Assembly (NCBI GenBank): GCA_900318825.1
Contig: ONMB01000010.1
Coordinates: forward strand, 1-64,000
Direction of reading: 5' to 3'
DNA: 64,000 bases
Source of the DNA: an uncultured Ruminococcus sp.
GTDB lineage: Bacteria > Bacillota > Clostridia > Oscillospirales > Ruminococcaceae
Part shown: positions 60,784 through 64,000 of the stretch, piece after piece
Position numbering within the stretch: the first letter of the stretch is position 1
How the letters are laid out: every line of letters begins with the position of its first letter
Program-made: the position numbers and the translations under genes
Notes under the pieces: generated by a model
What the model was told of the DNA's origin: nothing
Database searches by the model: none
Seen by the model: the letters and a program-made list of their open reading frames with translations, nothing else

Positions 60784-60812
60784 ATTATATCACACCGCCG
60801 CTCCGATTTCAA
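60784..60812 (-). promoter_or_regulatory. Promoter of the anion permease operon
   Basis: Minus-strand TTGAAA (60807-60812), 17-base spacer, TATAAT (60784-60789). Confidence 0.78.
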
Positions 60813-60941
60813 GAACTTTGCGAAATTATTAACACATATGCACATTTTCTGCGTTTTAATCAGTCTTTTGAGTCTACTGCACGATTTTTGGTGTATTATG
60901 TCAATATACCGTGAAGCAGCTTATTTTCAGCTTAGCGGCTG

Positions 60942-60970
60942 TTGCTATTTGAACCGAACTATGGTATAAT
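60942..60970 (+). promoter_or_regulatory. Promoter of the Na+/Ca2+ exchanger gene
   Basis: TTGCTA (60942-60947), 17-base spacer, TATAAT (60965-60970). Confidence 0.75.
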
Positions 60971-61000
60971 GAATGCAAAAGAATAAGGAAGTAAATATAT

Positions 61001-61933
61001 ATGATGTACTTTTTTCTCGTATTCGGTTTTTTTCTGCTCATTAAGGGAGCGGATTTCTTCGTTGACGGCAGCTCGTCTGCTGCAAAAAAGCTGAGAGTCC
61101 CACCGCTTATTATCGGTATGACTATCGTGGCTATGGGAACAAGTCTCCCTGAGACCTCGGTCAGCGTCAGCGCTTCGCTCGCCGGAAAAAACGATCTCTC
61201 TATCAGCAATGCCGTCGGCTCCAACATCTTCAACCTGATGGTCGTAGCCGGTATATGCTCGGTACTGTGCGTTCTCCCGATAGAGAAAGCCTCTCTCAAG
61301 CGCGACTTCCCTATCTCGATAGCCGCCGCAGCCGCTATGCTCGGAATGGGCGCCTGCTTCGGAAGACTGAACCGCTTCTGCGGTATCACGCTCCTCATTG
61401 CATTCGTCGCGTTCCTCTACCTCATGGTACACAGCGCTTTTCAGGCAAGAGAGGCTTCTGCCGGCTCTGAGGACGAAATAAAGGCACTGCCGGTACCGCT
61501 CTGCCTGATCTATATGATCGGCGGTATAGCCGCCATCGCGTTAGGCGGAAAGATGGTCGTTGACGGCGCTTCGGATATTGCCAGCACCTTCGGTATGTCG
61601 GACAACCTCATCGGTATGACGGTCGTAGCTCTCGGAACAAGTCTCCCTGAACTCGTCACTTCAATAGTTGCCGCTCGCAAAAACGAGCTCGATATGGCGC
61701 TCGGAAACGTCATCGGCTCAAACATCTTCAATATCCTCTTCGTTCTCGGTATCGCTGCATCTATCTCACCGATGAACTTCACAAGACTCAACTGCATTGA
61801 TACCACCGTGCTTATTGCTTGCAGCGCATTGGTATTCCTGTTCTGTCTGCCGAAAAAGAAGCTCGTACTCTGGCACGGTATAGTTATGCTGTCGGTGTAC
61901 TCCGGCTACACGGTCTACCTCTTTATGAGATAA
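61001..61933 (+). CDS. Calcium/sodium antiporter (CaCA family, YrbG-like)
   Basis: A 310-residue membrane protein with ten predicted helices in two inverted halves. Each half has the alpha-repeat signature of the family: GTSLPETSVSVSASLAGKND...SNAVGSNIFNL and GTSLPELVTSIVAARKNELD...GNVIGSNIFNI. It exchanges Na+ (or K+/H+) for Ca2+. Length and motif layout are normal. Calcium handling is relevant in an organism whose dockerins and pectate lyases need calcium, but this is only context. Confidence 0.93.
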   Translation: MMYFFLVFGFFLLIKGADFFVDGSSSAAKKLRVPPLIIGMTIVAMGTSLPETSVSVSASLAGKNDLSISNAVGSNIFNLMVVAGICSVLCVLPIEKASLKRDFPISIAAAAAMLGMGACFGRLNRFCGITLLIAFVAFLYLMVHSAFQAREASAGSEDEIKALPVPLCLIYMIGGIAAIALGGKMVVDGASDIASTFGMSDNLIGMTVVALGTSLPELVTSIVAARKNELDMALGNVIGSNIFNILFVLGIAASISPMNFTRLNCIDTTVLIACSALVFLFCLPKKKLVLWHGIVMLSVYSGYTVYLFMR

Positions 61934-61942
61934 CTCAGGGAC

Positions 61943-61971
61943 TTGATTTTTCCCGTGATATATGTTACAAT
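61943..61971 (+). promoter_or_regulatory. Promoter of the DUF1292 gene
   Basis: TTGATT (61943-61948), 17-base spacer, TACAAT (61966-61971). Confidence 0.72.
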
Positions 61972-61998
61972 TATATATATTTTACAGGAGGTGCGCTT

Positions 61999-62298
61999 AT
62001 GAGCGATCTTAACGAAAAAGAGTTCGACGAGCTCGACGAGGACAACGAAAACTATATCACCCTTACCGATGATGACGGCAAGGATATTTCATTCGAGATA
62101 CTGGACACTATTGAGTATAAAGAGCGCATTTTCGCCGTTCTTCTTCCCTTTGAGGACACAGATGACGAGGTCGTTATACTTGAGGTGATACCTGCTGAGG
62201 ATCCTGAGTACGACGATTTTGTTTCAGTTGACGACGAGGAGCTTCTTGAAGCGGTATTCGCGGAGTTCCAGAAGAAGTGCGAAGATGACGAGGACTGA
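61999..62298 (+). CDS. DUF1292 protein (YrzB-like)
   Basis: A 99-residue, extremely acidic protein with the DUF1292 pattern: ENYITLTDDDGKDISFEILDTIEY, RIFAVLLPFED and EVVILEVIPAEDPEY, ending in an acidic tail. Family members are widespread in Firmicutes (YrzB) and have no known function. The start at 61999 has AGGAGG; the frame continues upstream into the antiporter gene but without a supported start. Confidence 0.93.
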   Translation: MSDLNEKEFDELDEDNENYITLTDDDGKDISFEILDTIEYKERIFAVLLPFEDTDDEVVILEVIPAEDPEYDDFVSVDDEELLEAVFAEFQKKCEDDED

Positions 62299-62311
62299 TA
62301 GAATACTTACA

Positions 62312-62342
62312 GAGGGGCGCACAGCAGTGCGCCCCTCTTAAT
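62312..62342 (+). terminator. Hairpin terminator after the DUF1292 gene
   Basis: GAGGGGCGCAC (62312-62322) and GTGCGCCCCTC (62327-62337) form a perfect 11-bp stem. The T-run after it is short. Confidence 0.68.
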
Positions 62343-62401
62343 CTGTTAAAGCTATTATTTCAAGGAGACGCCCTCTCTTGCGGAGCGCTTTGTGACTATA
62401 T

Positions 62402-62482
62402 GTAGGGCTCTGCCCCACACCTCGCAAGGGCTGTCAGCCCTTGACCTGACCAAAGGGATAATATTCCCTTTGGAAACCCATT
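62402..62482. repeat. Palindromic intergenic repeat of three hairpins
   Basis: Three consecutive palindromes: GGGCTCTGCCC (62405-62415), AAGGGCT/AGCCCTT (62426-62442) and CAAAGGGA/TCCCTTTG (62451-62472), separated by short CACACCTCG- and ACCTGAC-type spacers and ending GGAAACCC. The style is that of REP-like dispersed repeats common in Ruminococcus and related genomes. Only one copy is present in this window. Confidence 0.65.
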
Positions 62483-62529
62483 GATGGTTTAAACAAACTC
62501 TTTATTAATACTACCCGTACATATGAAAA

Positions 62530-62555
62530 AGCCGGAGCTTTAAAAAGCTCCGGCT
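62530..62555 (-). terminator. Terminator of the serC-serA operon
   Basis: AGCCGGAGCTTT and AAAAGCTCCGGCT make a long stem; the minus strand continues TTTTTCATAT. It lies just after the serA stop. Confidence 0.87.
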
Positions 62556-62567
62556 CATTTATTGATC

Positions 62568-63731
62568 TTACTTGTTGATAACTCTTACGCGGATAACGCC
62601 GTCAACAGCATTGATCTTGCCCTCAACAGCAGGGGGAACATCGCCTGTTACATCAAGCATTGTGTAAGCAAAATCCTTCTTGCTTGCATTTACCATGTTC
62701 TCGATGTTGATACCCTCGTTGCCGACAACTGTTGTGATAGAAGCGATAGTTGTAGGAACGTTCTTGTGGATAACACAGATCTTTGTGCCCTGAGCTTCCA
62801 TTGAAGCGTTAGGAAGATTTACGCTGTTTCTGATATTACCGTTCTCGATGTAGTCGATGAGCTCTTCAGCTGCCATAACTGCACAGTTGTCCTCGCTCTC
62901 AGGTGTGGAAGCACCGAGGTGGGGAAGAACGATAACGTCGTCAACGCCGAGTACGATATCGTCAGCGAAGTCTGTAACGTACTTAGCTACCTTACCGTCA
63001 GCGATAGCCTTTACTACTGCCTCGCTGTTGATGAGCTCACCTCTTGCAAGGTTGATGAGACGAACGCCGTCCTTCATCATAGCGATCTGCTCAGCATCAA
63101 TAGTGTTCTTTGTCTGAGGAGTGTAAGGCATATGGATAGTGATGTAATCACTGTTCTTATAGAGCTCGTTGATGTCGGTAACTACCTCAACTGTGGGCTC
63201 GAGGTGAAGTGCAGCACCAACTGAGAGGAAAGGATCGTAACCGATAACCTTCATACCGAGAGCTTCAGCTGCGTTAGCGATCTTACCGCCGATAGCGCCG
63301 AGACCGATGATACCGAGAGTCTTGCCTGCGATCTCAGGACCTGCGAACTTGGACTTGCCGCCTTCAACAGTCTTGGGAGCGTCGGGAGTGCCCTTGAGTG
63401 AAGCAGCCCATGAAGCAGCCTCAACGATCTTTCTTGAAGCAAGGAGAAGTGCGCAGATAGCAAGCTCCTTAACAGCGTTTGAGTTAGCACCGGGAGTATT
63501 GAATACACAGATACCCTCCTGTGCGCAGCGGTCAACAGGGATATTGTTAACGCCTGCACCAGCACGAGCGATAGCTACGAGCTTGTCACCGAAAGTCATA
63601 TCGTGCATCTTGGCACTTCTTACCATGATAGCATCGGGGTTATCATGGGAATCAGCGATCGCATACTTGTTCTTGTCGAAAATATCTGTACCGATAGTAG
63701 ATATTTTATTAAGTGTCTGGATCTTGTACAT
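62568..63731 (-). CDS. serA: D-3-phosphoglycerate dehydrogenase
   Basis: First step of serine synthesis, oxidising 3-phosphoglycerate with NAD+. The 387-residue protein has the NAD-binding GLGAIGGKIANAAEALGMKVIGYD motif and catalytic residues in the family pattern (NLARGELINSEAVV with the Arg, and VLPHLGASTPESEDN with the His). A C-terminal ACT domain (about 310-387) is present for likely serine feedback. It lacks the longer intervening domain of E. coli-like forms. It lies 58 bases downstream of serC, forming a serine operon. Confidence 0.95.
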   Translation of the reverse strand: MYKIQTLNKISTIGTDIFDKNKYAIADSHDNPDAIMVRSAKMHDMTFGDKLVAIARAGAGVNNIPVDRCAQEGICVFNTPGANSNAVKELAICALLLASRKIVEAASWAASLKGTPDAPKTVEGGKSKFAGPEIAGKTLGIIGLGAIGGKIANAAEALGMKVIGYDPFLSVGAALHLEPTVEVVTDINELYKNSDYITIHMPYTPQTKNTIDAEQIAMMKDGVRLINLARGELINSEAVVKAIADGKVAKYVTDFADDIVLGVDDVIVLPHLGASTPESEDNCAVMAAEELIDYIENGNIRNSVNLPNASMEAQGTKICVIHKNVPTTIASITTVVGNEGINIENMVNASKKDFAYTMLDVTGDVPPAVEGKINAVDGVIRVRVINK

Positions 63732-63789
63732 CAGGATCTACCTCATTTCTGAATATTATAATGCGGGCTCACCGCAGAAAGTTCAATTC

Positions 63790-64000
63790 TCAGGAATTCT
63801 CTTCCTCAAACTTCTTCATGAATGCTACGAGCTTCTCAACGCCCTCGATAGGCATAGCATTGTAGATAGAAGCTCTCATACCGCCAACGGTTCTGTGGCC
63901 CTTGAGGTTCTCAAAGCCGGCAGCCTTTGACTCAGCAACGAACTTCTTGTCGAGCTCGTCGTTGCCTGTGATGAAGGGAACGTTCATGAGTGAGCGGTCC
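63790..64000 (-). CDS. serC: Phosphoserine aminotransferase, C-terminal end (5' part outside window)
   Basis: Second step of serine synthesis, a PLP-dependent transfer of an amino group from glutamate to 3-phosphohydroxypyruvate. Only the last 70 residues are inside the window: the frame is open to base 64000 and reads ...[10 protein letters not shown], then [18 protein letters not shown] and the C-terminal helix [14 protein letters not shown], which match SerC. The PLP lysine lies outside. It is followed by serA on the same strand. Confidence 0.93.
   Translation of the reverse strand, partial: DRSLMNVPFITGNDELDKKFVAESKAAGFENLKGHRTVGGMRASIYNAMPIEGVEKLVAFMKKFEEENS

Noticed and set aside
61819..61998. 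60-residue N-terminal extension of the DUF1292 protein
   Set aside because: It overlaps the exchanger gene in another frame and the AGGAGG-preceded ATG at 61999 matches the family start.

Overview
The window looks like a chromosomal segment of a cellulolytic, cellulosome-forming Ruminococcus (Clostridia, Oscillospiraceae). Three large secreted enzymes end in a type I dockerin with duplicated calcium-binding loops. Two of these are family 9 glycoside hydrolases and one is a double pectate lyase. Housekeeping genes have Firmicute arrangements: dnaG-rpoD, rpmG-secE-nusG-rplK-rplA, tepA-ftsK, and a cmk-plsC-ispH/S1 cluster. Species cannot be assigned from the sequence alone. Promoters are very regular: many intergenic gaps carry a TTGAXX-17-TATAAT pair.

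Layout. 1-6.4 kb: end of dnaG, rpoD, an EAL-domain c-di-GMP phosphodiesterase fused to a beta-solenoid-like repeat region, and the GTPase ychF. 6.5-10.7 kb (minus): a four-gene operon (binding lipoprotein, two permeases, family 105 hydrolase) in the same order as the rhamnogalacturonan genes yesOPQR of Bacillus subtilis. 10.8-13.3 kb: rpmG-secE-nusG-rplK-rplA, with two RNA elements that resemble the 23S rRNA binding site of protein L1. 13.4-22.8 kb (minus): the dockerin cluster of CBM4-GH9, GH9-CBM3c and PL1-PL9. 23-35.6 kb (minus): a membrane XRE regulator, then one long tightly packed operon running tepA, ftsK, a YgiQ-type radical SAM protein, an MBL-fold hydrolase, DUF3006, a BaiN-like flavoprotein, a small membrane protein, cmk, a GNAT protein, plsC and an ispH-S1 fusion.

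35.8-43.7 kb: nfeD and an SPFH protein, then a cassette of MBOAT acyltransferase, DHHW-motif protein, FkbH-like HAD protein, acyl carrier protein and metallophosphoesterase. The cassette looks like a Dlt-style surface acylation pathway with a glyceryl- or other acyl-ACP donor. 43.9-48.8 kb: rlmB, a P-type-ATPase-like membrane protein that has lost its phosphorylation site, and an LCP-family protein whose repeat-rich N-terminus is frameshifted by an exact 23-bp tandem duplication. 49-51.7 kb: a third GH9, paralogous to the first, with a C-terminal membrane anchor instead of a dockerin.

51.8-64 kb: a small Ser/Lys/Cys protein, a cytoplasmic GH13-DUF1653 fusion, an HD-domain protein, a membrane glycosyltransferase, a NUDIX protein, an Asn/Gly-rich anchored protein, sporulation sigma factor G, a cytidylate-kinase-like protein with an anion permease, a Na+/Ca2+ exchanger, a DUF1292 protein, a palindromic intergenic repeat, serA, and the end of serC. 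Together the accessory genes describe a plant-wall degrader: dockerin-bound cellulases and pectate lyases, uptake and hydrolysis of rhamnogalacturonan fragments, and a set of cell-envelope modification genes. I saw no rRNA, tRNA, CRISPR array, insertion sequence or prophage.
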